Shown: in pieces, positions 1 through 10,926 of the stretch
How the letters are laid out: each line of letters begins with the position of its first letter
Numbering within the stretch: the first letter of the stretch is position 1
NCBI GenBank assembly: GCA_963971305.1
Contig: OZ020306.1
Location: 70,529,022 to 70,593,021 of the forward strand
Reading direction: 5' to 3'
DNA length: 64,000 nt
Origin: Arcuatula senhousia
Lineage: Eukaryota > Mollusca > Bivalvia > Mytilida > Mytilidae
Position numbers and translations under genes: made by a program
The notes under the pieces: model-generated
What the model was told of the DNA's origin: nothing
Database searches by the model: none
Seen by the model: the letters and a program-made list of their open reading frames with translations, nothing else

Positions 1-956
1 GAGATTGATAAACCAAGTTTGATGATTTTGTTATTACCGTAATATTCCTCGTGAAGGGGTAAAAACTTAAAGATGTATCCGTCCCCTTGTGCAATTTTTG
101 TATATTGTCATTATCATTTTTAAAATAAATGGGGGGAATTTAAGAACTTAAGCTAAAAAATATCCTACTTTTTATGAAAAAACCTTGATTCAAAAAGTTT
201 GAAAATTAAGTTCATCATCGGATAAATCATATCTCATATCATTTTATAGCAGTTTTACTTAAATCAACAAAAACAAAAGCGTTCTTTATATTAGTTTATC
301 TTGGTGCAATGAGACAGCTATATGTACGCTGCTCTGCCTTATCAGGGGTGTCAATGGAACAGCAATGTCAGAGTCGGATAAACAATGTTAATTACCAGTT
401 CTCTCAAAAAACAATTGAATTGTTTCAAGGTCAGCAGTAGATATTTAGTACCAGTGAACTTTTGGCATGCAGTAGAATTTGTGACTAAGTAATTACATAC
501 CAGCTTATTCTATGATAGTTATAGAATTCCCTTTAATGTTCCTGGAATTGCCGAATCTTGCTGCTTTTGGAATAAAACATATAAAACCAAACTAACTAAA
601 ATTGCAACAGAGAAACTCCTCGAAATCTTCGTTTTCCCATGTTATGAGAATAACCTTGTACATGTTGTATGAGAGGTTTTTGACCTACCTTGCCATCCAG
701 AGTCATCTTCCCAAAATAAACGTGTATTGTATTTTCTACCATGAACAATTAGTGAATATGTGATGCGCAGAAATTTTGAAATATAGTATATCAACAACAA
801 GAGAGACTGGTTCGACTTTATATAATATGATCACAGCCGTGAAAATATAATAAATTACAAGGTTGTTCCATAGATATACTCAACAGCAAAAGACACACCA
901 CATCTTTCTTTCGTGAATATCAAACACTACCTTCGATAGTCTTGGTTTATGGCCGG
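1..956. other. AT-rich stretch, nothing recognised
   Basis: No open frame of coding character, no inverted repeat and no similarity to the other repeats of this window was noticed here. Confidence 0.4.
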
Positions 957-1150
957 ACTCACAGAGTGAAAAATCTGGGTTATAAAATGGTGAAGGTCGG
1001 ACGGGCGGACATGGAAGAAATTTTCGTAACATTTTTCTAAGCAACTACTTATCACAGCCACATGATATTTGGTTGGGTTCCCATAACGTAGGATTCTATT
1101 TCAGGTCTGTCTCTCACCTACATTCTGTTAAACGAAAAGCACTCAATTTG
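957..1150 (+). repeat. Dispersed intronic-type repeat, copy 1
   Basis: This stretch shares an ordered series of words with copies near 14440-14640, 21450-21640 and 43860-44049: a 'CACAGAGTGAAAAATC' head, a block resembling 'CAACTACTTATCACAGCCAC', a 'GATTCTATTTCAGG' block and a 'CACCTACATTCTGTTAA' tail. No terminal inverted repeat or poly-A tail was seen, so the class is unknown. Confidence 0.6.
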
Positions 1151-1264
1151 TACCCGACGGCGAGCAGCTCCAAACGTAAATTCGAATCTAGTAACTTGGT
1201 CACTATATATATAGTGTACTTTTGATAATTATCCATCGGAAATGCAAAATTTTCTTATAGATAT

Positions 1265-1480
1265 ACGGTGCCGTGAACATCGCAATCAAGTGGCGCAAAC
1301 ATGGTGAATTGGTGATTTGATGTCGCAAATATGGAGAATCGGTGTTACGAACGTGAATAAAGTTGGGTTTCGCGAATGTGTAGATTCTGTGTTGCGATCT
1401 GTCGCGAAAGATATTCGGTGTTCCGAGATCGATTCGGTGCCGCAAACGTGGATATTTTAGATATTCAGTGTCGCGAACAT
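1265..1480. repeat. Degenerate GC-richer minisatellite
   Basis: A run of imperfect units of roughly 21-27 bp built on the words 'ATTCGGTGTCGCGAA' and 'CGCAAACGTGG' stands out from the AT-rich flanks. The reading frame on the minus strand across it only mirrors the repeat and is not thought to be a gene. Confidence 0.5.
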
Positions 1481-1808
1481 TTATCATCACATATCTCATT
1501 ATTTTGATTTGTTTGTACAAAAATAACATGCAGCCACATATCAAATTCATTATATTATGACATAATTTTAAATAAGGCATGAATTTAAAATAACAAACAA
1601 AAAAAGTGTAAACAAAACTCTATTTTTGAAATATGAACTCATCGGCGAAATTAGAAGCAACCTTTTTAAAGTTAAAGAGAAACTTGTTTGTGAAAAGTTC
1701 TATATATACAGTCTACCAAAAGTTAAGCATCACCACATTTTAAAATGGCACCATGTTTTCTTTATTTTTTATTGAAATATTCTGATCTTTTGCACACAGG
1801 AACCTTTG

Positions 1809-2327
1809 CAGGGTGGGAAACGTACGTCATCATGAACGTTTTATACACACACATTTTACGTAAATAAATGGCGGACATGTCCACTTCGAAATAGGTTTAC
1901 TCGTTTTATTTTAATTTAGTTCGCTTCAATATCAGAACAAATAGCCAAACCGCTAGCTTGAGATGTCAGTGTCTTAGAAATACAGACACACTGTATGTAG
2001 AGGCTTTTGTTTTCTCAAACACTTCGTCAAATCATGAATTTTCATCAACGTTTTGTACACACATCTGCATCAACTTTTTCATAAGTTCAGTGTTTCAGTA
2101 CTTTTGGCAATTTTTGTCAGTGGATTAATGTATCATGTCGAATAATTGATTAAGAAACCCCATACAACGAATAAGTATGATAAAAAAGCTGCCTAGTCTA
2201 AGTTTAATTCGTGTTTGATTGAAAACGTTGTTGGACACACACCTTTTGAAACGTTGTTGTACACACCCAGAATCTTTTAAATTACTCAAATTCACCTAAT
2301 TTATCAGCGTTTTTTTAAATCTAATAT
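1809..2327 (+). repeat. Left arm of long terminal inverted repeat
   Basis: This arm pairs with 4597-5112 in inverted orientation with only scattered differences. It contains four spaced AACGTT...ACACAC motifs. Confidence 0.8.
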
Positions 2328-2559
2328 TAATTTTAAATATTCGATAAGAGTAGGCTCAATGTGGGTCGTTACAAAGGCCGCACTCCAAAATTTTTCTCTG
2401 CAGTATAGCTGTATCAAGTCAAAACGCCTCGGCCAAATCCCCCATTTCCATAACGCCCCCTTCAAAAACCGCACCATAATAAAAAACGTACCAACGCCCT
2501 CCCCCCGTTTTAGTTTAAGAATGACTTTAATTTCCAATGTTATTTTTTTTCTTATGCAC

Positions 2560-2720
2560 GAATTATTTTTGGTAATCGTAGATGTGGAATAAGTGTATGC
2601 GACACAATCTACAATATTAAACAATTTTAAAAATTCACAGTGTAAAACAGCCAGTAGCCTTCAATGTCACCAGCATTCGTTGCCGCTGTTTGGAAACTGG
2701 CCCTGGATTGAAATAAGCTA
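2560..2720 (-). repeat. Fragment of a dispersed element ('CVAYTYSTS' type)
   Basis: Read on the minus strand, this segment encodes a peptide containing CVAYTYSTS. The same word appears in the plus-strand frame at 46370-46420, and the DNA around it is similar (GATGTGGAATAAGTGTA followed by an A-rich block and an AGCCTTCAA block). It is probably a fragment of a repeated element and not a host gene. Confidence 0.45.
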
Positions 2721-3624
2721 CATTCAAGCCAAATCCGAAAGTGTCAATAAAAAGCCCCTCTTAACAAATAATAAGCTTCGCCGAGAGCAGCATGATACGA
2801 CCGCAACAAGTTGAAACCAGTACGTTGGGTGCATAATATTTAATTCTTCAACAAAAAAGAATTTTCAAAATCGAATAAATAAAATACACATTCTACAGCA
2901 GTTTTGTCAATACACTCGTTTTAGCCGCTTTTGTCTTTTTTCCTTAATTGGTAGGGGCCACAAACCCCAAATACAATATCAATACCAATACAATCCTTTA
3001 TTGGTTACAAACATCGTATCAGAATTTCATAGCAATCGGCATCATTTAGTTTTCAAGTTATCGCACGGAAACCAAATGTCCCCAGACCACGATCTTTACT
3101 CGGCTAACTGAGAACTCGGTATGTTGGTTTTGTTAAACATGGAGGCTCTGTGGAAAATTATCAACATTTCGGCATTAAATGGTACACCCATGATTTGATA
3201 TCTCCTCTGATGGACTCGTGAGTGTGCTGTTCTCGTTGGGCAATCATTCAATACAAATATCAGTTTCTCCAGGGGTTGGACAGGGAACATTCTTTGGCCC
3301 ACAACTATTCTTGATTTTCTTTTAAACACATGCATTCTTCACATATGCATTCAATGACTAGACTTTTAAATGATGACAGTGATGATCAACATCAAGACCA
3401 AACAGCTTTCGACACACTTAAAAACTGAGATGAAAGCTGGTCGGTGAGTGAAGTGAAGTGAAATGTTCATGATACATGTTATCTGCAACTGAACACCATT
3501 GCTAAAAGGCTACCGGGTAATATTCTATCTATGACAACAAGCTTTACATCGTGGACTCGGCAAAGTACTTAAGACTGACACCCCTGTGACAAACATAACA
3601 ACGAAAGTCCATTCCACTCTCAGG

Positions 3625-3770
3625 AACTGCTTACTCTTAGAGCACCTGAGTTCACTCTCGTTCACATTGCTAATTGCTGTTTAGTTCGTAGGTGCTTTTT
3701 GTTTATTTTGCAGTTTGTTTTGTTGTGATGATTTTACGGCTACCTATTTTGTCTTTGTATTTTCGGTACA
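3625..3770 (+). repeat. Retroelement-tail repeat, copy 1
   Basis: This copy contains 'GGAACTGCTTACTCTTAGAG', 'GCACCTGAGTTCACTCTCG' and a T/G-rich 'TTTGTTTTGTTGTGATGATT' block. All are shared with 60957-61200, where they directly follow a reverse-transcriptase fragment. Confidence 0.6.
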
Positions 3771-3876
3771 CATCAACCGTGCCCAACAAATATCTAGGCA
3801 AAGTGTTACTGGACATTTGTGCGACCAGCCGTTGATTATTTCTAATGTAAACGGGCTCCAGCCAAGAAAGAAAGAG

Positions 3877-4021
3877 GCGCGGATTAAGGCGGGGCGCACC
3901 CGGTATCCCCCTAAAATGTGAAAAAATGATCTTTAACTATGAAATCAATCAAAAAAAGGCCAAAAATTTTCGATTTTTAATACCCGCGCCCCCTCTAATC
4001 GAAAATCCGGGATCCGCGCAC
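3877..4021. repeat. Small GC-ended inverted-repeat element
   Basis: A block of about 145 bp starts with GGCGCGGATTAA and ends with GGGATCCGCGCA, giving inverted ends around an AT-rich centre. It may be a short non-autonomous element; the pairing is imperfect. Confidence 0.35.
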
Positions 4022-4596
4022 AGGTGAGCCTGACAACTAGTTATGCTAACAAAATAGTATACTGGACATCGTTGTTGATGACCATCTGCAAAAGTCCTTT
4101 TCAATAACAAGAGGACATAATCTACGTTTCCTGGTTTCAAAACTGTCAAAGCACTAAGGTTCTTCGTTTGGTCTTATTCATAATTTGATTTCTATTACGA
4201 CATTTTTGGTTTAAACAATTGCACTGAGTGTTTGGAATTTTCAAATCTTAGCTGAGCACCTCTCATGAGACTTGAATAGACTAAACGCCACGTTTTTGTA
4301 TCCCCCTTTACATTCAAACAGCAGAGTACAAGTATTCCCTTTTCCTTCAATCAACCCGATTTTGGTATGCTCTGCCAACAGATCTAGTGGAGGCAGACAG
4401 CCTTGTTGTTCGGTGATTGTGTTCAGGAATACAGTAATGCCGTAATCACTGTCTTTAACCGCTTTTTAAAGTGCATGCATTATTCACAAACGTTCACCTC
4501 ACAAAGTGCGATAATAATAAGTGGTACTGTACTTCACGAGTTACATGATAGCAATATAAGTGAAACCCTGTATAATTAAAAAAAAATCAAAATGTA

Positions 4597-5112
4597 TATT
4601 AGATTAAAAAACGCTGATAAATTAGGTGAGTTTGAGTAAACAAAAAGATTCTGGGTGTGTACAACAACGTTTCAAAAAGTGTGTGTCCAACAACGTTTTC
4701 AAACAAACACGAATTAAACTTAGACTAGGCAGCTTTTTTATCATACTTATTCGTTGTATGGGGTTTCTTAATCAATTATTCGACATGATACATTAATCAA
4801 CTTACAAAAATTGCCAAAAGTACTTAAACACTGAACTAATGAAAAAGTTGGTGCAGATGTGTGTACAAAACGTTGATGAAAATTCATGATTTGTCGAAGT
4901 GTTTGAGAAATCAAAAGCCTCTTCATACAGTGTGTCTGTATTTCTAAGACACTGACATCTCAAGCTAGCGGTTGGGCTATTTGTTCTTATATTGAAGCGA
5001 ACTGAATTAAAATAAAACGAGTAAACCTACTTCGAAGTGGACATGTCCGCCATTTATTTACGTAAAATGTGTGTGTACAAAACGTTCATGATGACGTACG
5101 TTTCCCACCCTG
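4597..5112 (-). repeat. Right arm of long terminal inverted repeat
   Basis: Reverse complement of 1809-2327. The motif copies lie near 4653, 4680, 4858 and 5069 in the opposite orientation. Confidence 0.8.
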
Positions 5113-5419
5113 GATAAATAAATAAGCGTTTTAATTTCCGAATTAAATATTTTTATTTAATATTTTCTTAAAAAGAGTACGGGTTGATTTTGTCTTAGAC
5201 CTGAATATTAAAACTCAAATCAAATCAAACTGTTATTGTCTTTAAACTTATGTATACAAAATGCGCCTTATACACTGTGATCTTATATAAAACAGGTGTA
5301 TGCTTTTTACTTGGAAGGACTTCCAAGGCATAATTATGATTTCGGAGAAATCCGTCCGCGTTTTTTCCCCCAGACCGTATAACCTATTTGAAATCATATG
5401 ATAAAATTCAAATTGACCT

Positions 5420-6364
5420 TGTAATATTAGATTTTAGCAAGGCCTTCGATACCGTACCTCATCGTAAACTGCTTCATAAACTGTCAATGAAAATATAAAC
5501 TTTTGGATAAGAAACTTTCTTATAAACCGCCACCAACGTGTCGCTATAGATGGGCTATCATCTTCCGCTTGTCCTGTTGATTCAGGTGTCCCGCAGGGAA
5601 CTGTCTTGGACCACTTCTCTTTTTATGCCACATTAATGACTTACCTAAAAGTTCGTTTGTTTGCGGATGATTGTTTACTTTATAGAACTATAAACTCTTT
5701 GGATGACCACCTTAAACTTGAACAAGATTTATTTTCACTAAATGAAAATGGGCACAAACATGGGGAATGAAGTTCAATGCATCAAAATGTAATATAATGT
5801 CAATTCATCGTAAAAGGGTACCATCGACTTTTAGTTACTTGTTAAATGACCATAAATTATAACAAGTAAATGAAAACCCGTATTTGGGCGTCATTATAAG
5901 TGGAATACACATATTTCAAAGAATCGTGCTAATAGCCGATGATCCTTTTATACGAAGAAACTTAAAACACAGTAGCTCGTCCTTTAAAGAAACTGCTTAT
6001 ATTTCATTCGTTCGCTCTATATTGCTGTTTGGGATCCGTATTTACTAAAAGATATTAATCAGCTTGAAAGTGTGCAACGTCGAGCCGTCAGATTGTAAAG
6101 AACAATTACAATCGTAACAGCAGTGTCACAGAAATGATGAACAGTTTAGGGTGGAAACCACTAGCGGACCGCAGAAGAGAACAACGTCTTGTGTTTCTTT
6201 ATAAGATCGTAAATGACCTGGTGGCGCTGCCCACTGAAATCCTGGATCTGACATACAACACTCGTACCCAACGAAATTCCAATAGCAAATCTCTAAAACC
6301 TTTATCCTGCAACACTGATATGTTTAAAAATTCATTTGTGCCAAAAACCATAATATATATTTAA
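5420..6364 (+). pseudogene. Decayed LINE reverse transcriptase
   Basis: Pieces of a non-LTR reverse transcriptase can be read in shifting plus-strand frames. They include the words LDFSKAFDTVPHRKLLHKL near 5430, a GVPQGT equivalent near 5590 and a FADDCLLYRT equivalent near 5660. The last piece (6134-6364) carries NSLGWKPLADRRREQRLVFL, which is equivalent to the C-terminal region of the intact ORF at 6946-8529. Several frameshifts and in-frame stops break it, so it cannot be functional. It is a different, older lineage than the LINE copies that follow. Confidence 0.8.
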
Positions 6365-6822
6365 ATATCGATGATAAATTATATTTTTGATTTTAAGTAT
6401 CATCGTCGGAAACCCACGGGAGATTACGTCTTACCTCCTCCATCGTCGGAAACCAACCGGTATTCTCAATGTATTATTCTTTAATCAGCCTCATAATTAA
6501 AATGATTTCAAGCATATAATGAAAATAACAAAACTGCCGAACTGGGATGATCAATCGTATATGTATCAAAGAGGAAAATACAAATTTGTGACAATTAAGG
6601 CAATGACATACCAGAGAAACCGAATATCGCCGAATGGTCCTGACTTGATATATATAGGCATTTCAAAAAAAAATTACCATGTTTTATGGCGCCAACCAAT
6701 TGCTCTTTCATTGTGATCAGAGGGTCCCGTACTTTCTTTCGTATTTCTAAGCATAGCCGTCATCTTGGTATTTCATCAATAGCAAAGAAATTTTGATGAA
6801 AATACGGATGCCGTGGTGTGTA

Positions 6823-8610
6823 TTCTTCTTCTTCTTCTTCCCGTCTAGAGAGTACTCAGTACTGAGTGTTATATCTCCGTGCATGCGTCAAACTGTACAG
6901 TTAAAAGCAATCGTATTTACAATTAAAAACGGAGTCTAGAGTTGATTACATCGTGGACTGCACGGCAAGGACCAAAGGTCCTATGCCGGCTCGGAACTGT
7001 TCAACCGTTGTGGACTGTCGTATGGCCAGTGGTATTAGATTCCAGGTGATTATGGTCCTGGGGAAGAAAGAATACTTGTAAACGTCAGATCTGGTGTATA
7101 TTGTTCTAAATCCGGTGTTGCTCCGTGTCCTGTTGTCAGCTGGTGTCAGAATATTGGTAGATGGGATGTCAACAAGGTTGTTGGTGATCTTATACATCAG
7201 TACAGCTCTTGCTTTGGCACGTCGTTGTTCTAAGGTTTCCCATCCCAGGTTTGCGAGCATGGATGTTACAGCTCCTGGGTCTCTGTCATGGAAGTTGTTG
7301 TAGGTAAACCGAGCTGCTCTTCTTTGAATAGCTTCTAGTTGTTGTATTTGGTTTTTGTTAAAGGGGTCCCACACAGCACTGGCATATTCTACGGCGGGTC
7401 TCACCAAAGTGGTATAGGCTGTTGATTTCACCTCTTTGGGACACGAGTGGATATTGCGTCGTAGAAATCCAATGGATCTGTTGGCTTTAGCAGAGATGGT
7501 GTTTATATGTGTGGTCCAGCTTAGATCATTACTGATTGACACTCCTAAGTATTTACTGTCTTTGGTAACTTCAAGAGTCTGATTGTGTAGGGTATATTTG
7601 TGTTCCATGGTCTTTCGTTTCCTGGTTATGTGTAGTGTAAAACACTTGTCGGCGTTGAATGACATCTGCCATGTTTGCTCCCATTCTTCCAGTTTTCTAA
7701 GATCTGATTGCAACTGTTGTTGATCGGTCTTGGTGTTAATGACTCGATACAGAAGGCAATCGTCAGCAAAAAGTCTGGCGTGAGATGTAACTGCCTCTGG
7801 AAGATCGTTGATGAAAAGAAGGAATAAGAGTGGACCGAGGACTGTCCCTTGTGGTACTCCTGAGTCTACTGAGCAAGTTGTTGAATGGCTGCCCTCTAGA
7901 AGAACTTGCTGAGTTCGGTCTTCAAGGAAGTGCTGTATCCATTGTAAGGTGTTGCCCCTTATCCCATAATGATGGAGCTTAAGAAGTAATCTCTTGTGGG
8001 GAACCTTGTCAAATGCTTTGGAAAAATCCAGCAATATTGCATCAATCTGCTTCCCCTCAGATAGATTCTTTGCTAGGTCCTGGATGGTGGTAACGAGTTG
8101 TGTTTCACAAGATCGACGAGCTCTGAAGCCGTGTTGGCTGTCTGATAGAATCTGATGGTGAGTAAGATGGTCCATAATATTGCTGTAGATAATATGTTCT
8201 TGTAGTTTACAACAGATCGCTGTGAGAGAGACAGGCCTATAATTAGATGCGGCTGATTTATCACCTTTTTTAAAGACGGGTACTATGCTGGCGGTCTTCC
8301 AGTCTAAGGGTACTTTTCCAGTGTTGAGTGATGTTTGAAATATCCACGTAAGTGCTGGAGAGATGGTTTTAGAGAGGTGTTTCAAAAGTTTCGGTGGTAC
8401 TGCATCTGGCCCACATGCTTTGTGTTCAACAAGGTTGGTCAAGAGCTTTAATACACCGTTTTCATTGATATTCGTGTTGATTATTGCATTATATTTGTAT
8501 ATTTTTGTTGCTGTTCGATTTTTGACCATTTGCCTTGCCTTTCCAACGTCCGTTTGTCCATTAATTTTTCGCCTCTTTTCTATATCTAAAACAAAATGTT
8601 TTGTGTTTAT
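6823..8610 (-). mobile_element. 5'-truncated CR1/Jockey-type LINE with GAA tail
   Basis: The element runs leftward and ends in a (GAA)n tail, seen on the plus strand as CTT repeats at 6823-6842. A second copy at 10313-10862 shares the same 3' end and tail, which fixes this boundary. The open frame continues upstream of the ATG at 8529 to about 8611, where a stop interrupts it. No endonuclease domain is present, so the copy is 5'-truncated or its 5' part has decayed. Microsatellite-like 3' tails are known from the CR1 group of LINEs. Confidence 0.85.
6946..8529 (-). CDS. Non-LTR retrotransposon reverse transcriptase (527 codons)
   Basis: This frame encodes the reverse transcriptase of a LINE, which would copy element RNA into DNA at the target site. 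The RT motifs appear in the expected order: GPDAVPPKLLKHL near residue 40, NYRPVSLTAICCK near 95, HGFRARRSCETQL near 133, LLDFSKAFDKVPHKRLL near 165, SGVPQGTVLGPLLFLLFIND near 222, the catalytic ARLFADDCLLYR box near 250, and KYLGVSIS near 330. The C-terminal part carries the 'WDPFNKNQIQQLEAIQRRAA' region usual for CR1/Jockey-type elements. The frame is uninterrupted, so the insertion is fairly young, but the endonuclease domain expected upstream is absent. The annotated ATG may not be the true start, because the frame is open for a further 80 bp. Confidence 0.85.
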   Translation of the reverse strand: MVKNRTATKIYKYNAIINTNINENGVLKLLTNLVEHKACGPDAVPPKLLKHLSKTISPALTWIFQTSLNTGKVPLDWKTASIVPVFKKGDKSAASNYRPVSLTAICCKLQEHIIYSNIMDHLTHHQILSDSQHGFRARRSCETQLVTTIQDLAKNLSEGKQIDAILLDFSKAFDKVPHKRLLLKLHHYGIRGNTLQWIQHFLEDRTQQVLLEGSHSTTCSVDSGVPQGTVLGPLLFLLFINDLPEAVTSHARLFADDCLLYRVINTKTDQQQLQSDLRKLEEWEQTWQMSFNADKCFTLHITRKRKTMEHKYTLHNQTLEVTKDSKYLGVSISNDLSWTTHINTISAKANRSIGFLRRNIHSCPKEVKSTAYTTLVRPAVEYASAVWDPFNKNQIQQLEAIQRRAARFTYNNFHDRDPGAVTSMLANLGWETLEQRRAKARAVLMYKITNNLVDIPSTNILTPADNRTRSNTGFRTIYTRSDVYKYSFFPRTIITWNLIPLAIRQSTTVEQFRAGIGPLVLAVQSTM

Positions 8611-8619
8611 TCACATTAT

Positions 8620-8810
8620 CTGCATGAGTGTCTGGATATGAAGTGTCCTCTATTCTGTATTCTTATTTTTTTGGGTCCTGTATTCTCTATTCTTTTGTTT
8701 TGCCACTTTTCTCCGACTCGTTATTCTTTATACTGTACGAGTCATTATTCTCTATTCTTCATTTTAGGCTGTTATTCTTTACTTTGTCGATTATTTGACT
8801 ATTCTTAAAA
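8620..8810 (+). repeat. Degenerate TATTCT-rich simple repeat
   Basis: The words TATTCT, CTATTCT and GTATTCT recur about a dozen times in roughly 190 bp, giving a C/T-rich strand. It lies directly upstream (minus-strand sense) of the truncated LINE. Confidence 0.4.
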
Positions 8811-9055
8811 ACCCGCTTATCTACACTAGCTGTAACCCAAATAATACAGTCATTATATTTCGCTCCTTGCAGTCGCTACTGTTCCGCCGAAGTATACGAA
8901 GACCAATAGGGCTTGAATTATTCGAGTTACATTAGCTGACCCTACCGTGAGAATCTTGGAAATATAATTAAGGAGGCAATTATGTGGACAGAAACAGAAG
9001 CAGAAGAAATAGGAAAGAGAGGCTATATTTTCGTTGTTCTTTATCTTTTATTCAC

Positions 9056-9600
9056 TTCCGAAGGGAGCGATAATGGTAGAAATGTCAAGTTGTTTTCCTT
9101 CAACGTCCGGTTAAGCACACTTGTTTTCCCGAACTTTCGGTGTCTTTTTAACGCTTTTTTCTTTTGAAATTTCCGACGTCATTAAGCACACAAGTGACCC
9201 ACAAGTAAAGCTAGATTTTATTTCCGAATGTAAAATATTTCAATCCAGTGTTTTATACACGTTTTTAAAATCATTTAAGATAAAAATACAATGTACATTG
9301 CATCTTCGCAGAGCGTAACTGGATTAACCTGCCTCATACGCTCCCGAAGGGAGCGATAATGGTAAAAATGTCAATATTTTAGTTGTACTATGAGCTGAAT
9401 TTTCCTTCAACGTCCGGTATAGCACGCGCTTGTTTTCCCGAACTTTCGGCGTCTTTTTAACGTTTTTATCTTTGAAAATTTTAGACGTCATTAAACGCTC
9501 ACGTAACCCACAAGAAAAGCTAGTTTGTTTTTATTTTCGAACCAACAAAAATTAAATTAATTGAAACCTCGGGAGCGTAACAGGTTTTGCCTGCCTCATA
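9056..9600 (+). repeat. Dispersed repeat, two tandem copies
   Basis: Copy 1 (9056-9341) and copy 2 (9342-9600) share the CCGAAGGGAGCGATAATGG head, the 'CCTTCAACGTCCGG' and 'CCCGAACTTTCGG' blocks, 'CACAAG..AAAGCTAG', and a GCGTAAC...CCTGCCTCATA end. The head contains a small hairpin (CTCCC-GAA-GGGAG). An inverted head fragment of the same family lies at 10862-10926. Confidence 0.65.
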
Positions 9601-10312
9601 TTATTATTTTAGGATCATGACTGTCTTTTCTCCCTTTTTGGAGTATTATTGTAAATTTGTTATTGTTTTTATTCCCTTTCCTTAATCTATAGCCTGATCC
9701 TCACACTGCCAGAATTTGTCCTTTTTTTTACGTCCGTTGTTACCTTACTTTAAGTACTGGTTATTAGCAGTAGAAATATTCTCGCGAATTTCGCGAGCTT
9801 GCGAGATTTTGTCCTTGGTGATAAAAAATGGCGGATAAACAAATTTTTAATTTAAAAAATTTGAAAATGTAAATTCTAATCTGTTTGAAACTCGATTTAT
9901 GATTTGGGATGGTGTTGAATGGTTAAGAACATTATTCAAGTAAATATCTGGACTTTGGCATTAAAAGCCTTTGGTCACTTGGCTAAATAAAAGTCAAACT
10001 TGGTGTTTTGCCCCACAGCATTATTACAGTACATGTTTTTATTGTGAAATCATGAAATTAATTCCACAAAAAAAACTTAAAAAGATGCTAAAACATACTG
10101 AATTTGATGATTTGAACCAATTGAACAATTTGGCAGGTGAAACATGTGACACTCCTGAAGTTACAATTATTTTTTTTTCACTTTTTGTTTGTTCCAAAAC
10201 TAGAAACAAACTAGCTTTCCTCATGGGTCACATATGCGCTTGATGACTTTCCAAATTTTCTATGCAAAACGTGTTAAAATGACGCTGAAAACAAGCATGA
10301 TTCACCAGACTG

Positions 10313-10862
10313 TGCTGTGTGGGACCCCTTTAACAAAAACCAAATACAACAACTAGAAGCTATTCAAAGAAGAGCAGCTCGGTTTACCTACAACAACTTC
10401 CATGACAGAGACCCAGGAGCTGTAACATCCATGCTCACAAACCTGGGATGGAAAACCTTAGAACAACGACGTGCCAAAGCAAGAGCTGTACACTGATGTA
10501 TAAGATCACCAACCACCTTGTTGACATCCCATCTGCCAATATTCTGACACCAGCTGACAACAGGACACGGAGCAACACCGGATTTAGAACAATATACACC
10601 AGATCTGACGTTTACAAGTATTCTTTCTTCCCCAGGACCATAATCACTAATACCACTGGCCATAAGACAGTCCACAACGGTTGAACAGTTCCGAGCCGGC
10701 ATAGGACCTTTGGTCCTTGCCGTGCAGTCCACGATGTAATCAACTCTAAACTCCGTTTTTAATTGTAAATACGATTTCTTTTAACTGTACAGTTTGACGC
10801 ATGCACGGAGATATAACACTCAGTACTGAGTACTCTCTAGACGGGAAGAAGAAGAAGAAGGA
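10313..10862 (+). mobile_element. LINE 3' end, second copy in opposite orientation
   Basis: This 550-bp piece matches the last part of the element at 6823-8610, but on the plus strand. It begins inside the RT C-terminus (equivalent to WDPFNKNQIQQ) and ends with GGGAAGAAGAAGAAGAAG at 10847-10862. Small deletions near 10490 and 10650 break the frame. It is a strongly 5'-truncated copy of the same LINE family. Confidence 0.85.
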
Positions 10863-10926
10863 AAATTCAGCCCATAGTACAACTAAAATATTGACAATTC
10901 TACCATTATCGCTCCCTTCGGGAGGA
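10862..10926 (-). repeat. Inverted fragment of the 9056-9600 repeat
   Basis: Reverse complement of about 9342-9402, including the GAAGGGAGCGATAATGG head and the 'ACTATGAGCTGAATTTTCC' word. It abuts the GAA tail of the LINE fragment, suggesting that the LINE inserted into a copy of this repeat. Confidence 0.6.

Larger units (their letters stand above)
1809..5112. mobile_element. Element with ~520-bp terminal inverted repeats
   Basis: The left arm (1809-2327) is the near-exact reverse complement of the right arm (about 4597-5112). The outermost bases read CAGGGTGGGAAACGTACG at the left and the reverse complement ending in CCCTG at the right. Each arm carries four copies of a motif of the form AACGTT-N2-4-ACACAC (left arm near 1835, 2047, 2224 and 2250), which look like binding sites for the mobilising enzyme. 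The 2.3-kb interior has no long ORF. It holds a fragment related to 46240-46400 and a piece of the retroelement tail family (3625-3770). No convincing target-site duplication was found. This is probably a non-autonomous DNA transposon or a foldback element; its superfamily is not assigned. Confidence 0.75.

Noticed and set aside
1203..1580. 125-codon minus-strand frame
   Set aside because: It merely translates the degenerate minisatellite at 1265-1480 and AT-rich flanks, with no domain and no conserved pattern.
9971..10243. 90-codon plus-strand frame
   Set aside because: There is no recognisable domain, no supporting splice signals with neighbours and low-complexity Lys/Phe text; probably chance.
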